Assembly (NCBI GenBank): GCA_019638275.1
Contig: JAHBUC010000019.1
Span: 1-64,000, forward strand
DNA length: 64,000 nucleotides
Reading direction: 5' to 3'
DNA from: Cyclobacteriaceae bacterium
GTDB taxonomy: Bacteria > Bacteroidota > Bacteroidia > Cytophagales > Cyclobacteriaceae
Numbering within the stretch: position 1 is the stretch's first letter; each line of letters starts with the position of its first letter. Under the pieces are notes generated by a model. The model did not search any database and was not told where the DNA came from. It saw only the letters and a list, made by a program, of their open reading frames with translations. This document shows, in pieces, positions 63,437 to 64,000 of this stretch. A program made the position numbers and the translations under genes.

Positions 63437-63991
63437 ATGAGTTCCCCAATTAAAAAATGGAGCAAGGAATTTGATGCCATGACCAAAATTTTATTGGGGG
63501 ACATTAATACAATTCAATCTCAACTTGACAGCAAAGATTCTCAAGACTTGAGACGAAGTTACGCTAGGGCGCTATTTGCCTACATAGAAGCCACTAATTA
63601 CTTAATTAGAGAGTTTGTAATATTATTCAACGATCCAGATACCGAAACAAATAAATTACTAAGAAAAAGAAAACCACTTAGTGAGTCATTTGAACTATCG
63701 CTAGACACGTTTGCGTGGACAGGCTACACAGATGGATACTTTCCCAATAAGAAATCAAAGCATTGGAATAATTTTGAATCGACAATAAAGATTAGAAACA
63801 GGATTGTTCACCCAAAAAGTGTAAAGGATTTGACTATAACAAATCGAGAAATGACTAAGATAAAGGGCGTGTTTATCTGGTACTGTGGACAAATATCTGA
63901 CTTATTCAAGAAAGTTTCCCATGGACATCAAAGGATGCTGATTGCAATGAATGACAATTGGATTAAGCAAAAACCAAAACTAAAAAACTGA
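63437..63991 (+). CDS. Hypothetical protein (cassette-like gene 2)
   Basis: From ATG 63437 the protein has 184 residues and is charged and helical (DLRRSYARALFAYIEATNYLIREFVIL, STIKIRNRIVHPKSVKDLTI). The RNRIVHPKS segment recalls HEPN-like or Cthe_2314-type RNRxxH motifs, but the match is weak. It begins 25 bases after the boundary GTTGG. A TTG eight codons upstream overlaps that boundary and is rejected. The gene is complete; nine bases follow before the window ends. Confidence 0.65.
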   Translation: MSSPIKKWSKEFDAMTKILLGDINTIQSQLDSKDSQDLRRSYARALFAYIEATNYLIREFVILFNDPDTETNKLLRKRKPLSESFELSLDTFAWTGYTDGYFPNKKSKHWNNFESTIKIRNRIVHPKSVKDLTITNREMTKIKGVFIWYCGQISDLFKKVSHGHQRMLIAMNDNWIKQKPKLKN

Positions 63992-64000
63992 AATCAGGGC

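Overview
The window looks like a chromosomal segment of a Bacteroidota species, most likely of the Cytophagales. The signs are TAnnTTTG-type -7 promoter elements, few Shine-Dalgarno sequences, PorT-like outer-membrane barrels, an OmpA protein with a PD40 propeller, lipoprotein and signal-peptide secretion signals, DUF2911 and DUF3667 proteins, and a long-form urocanase. No rRNA, IS element, prophage or CRISPR array was seen. There is one tRNA (Asp-GTC) and about 63 protein genes.

Layout. 1-10.5 kb: GMC oxidoreductase (cut by the window edge), M16 zinc peptidase, DUF2911 protein, 3-methyladenine glycosylase, OmpA/PD40 protein, gamma-glutamyltransferase, TetR regulator, small lipoprotein. 10.5-16.6 kb: Dps, a small conserved protein, tRNA-Asp, accA, then a coupled run of MBL-fold hydrolase, patatin and hutU. 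16.6-19.3 kb: four tandem 8-strand-type outer-membrane barrels. 19.4-24.9 kb (minus strand): two SulP anion transporter/beta-carbonic anhydrase pairs followed by tyrS; the second anhydrase has lost most of its zinc site. 25-34 kb: small hypotheticals, a MazG-like pyrophosphohydrolase, a 48-residue gene, a membrane zinc-ribbon protein, a tail-specific protease, a large sortilin-like propeller protein and a LolA-like protein. 34-43 kb: an ABCG-like transporter fusion, a lipoprotein, an HDAC-like deacetylase, DUF4184, an MHS-type MFS transporter and LigD. 43-54 kb: alpha/beta hydrolase, TPR protein, TetR-AarF pair, Ku, TPR, DUF3667, HEAT-like protein and a PLD/cardiolipin synthase. 54-62.4 kb: YdjM-like membrane protein, ABC-F ATPase, DUF3291-like protein, nitronate monooxygenase, lipoprotein, secreted PPOX protein, a GIY-YIG nuclease inside a palindromic-repeat array, and an acyl-CoA oxidase-like dehydrogenase. 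62.5-64 kb: two AT-rich unknown genes separated by an attC-like inverted repeat.

How genes work together. Ku and LigD (5.3 kb apart) make a bacterial NHEJ pair, and the glycosylase and Dps add DNA repair and protection. The SulP/carbonic anhydrase cluster suggests bicarbonate uptake and CO2/HCO3- balance. Most of the rest is envelope, lipid and general metabolism.

Three places deserve most attention. The first is the GIY-YIG gene that interrupts an otherwise alternating two-palindrome array (59.2-60.1 kb). The second is the attC-like element and matching cassette-boundary sequences (62.55-63.44 kb). The third is the duplicated SulP-anhydrase module with one zinc-site-defective partner (20.7-24.9 kb). 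All functions are assigned by reading motifs; no database search was run.
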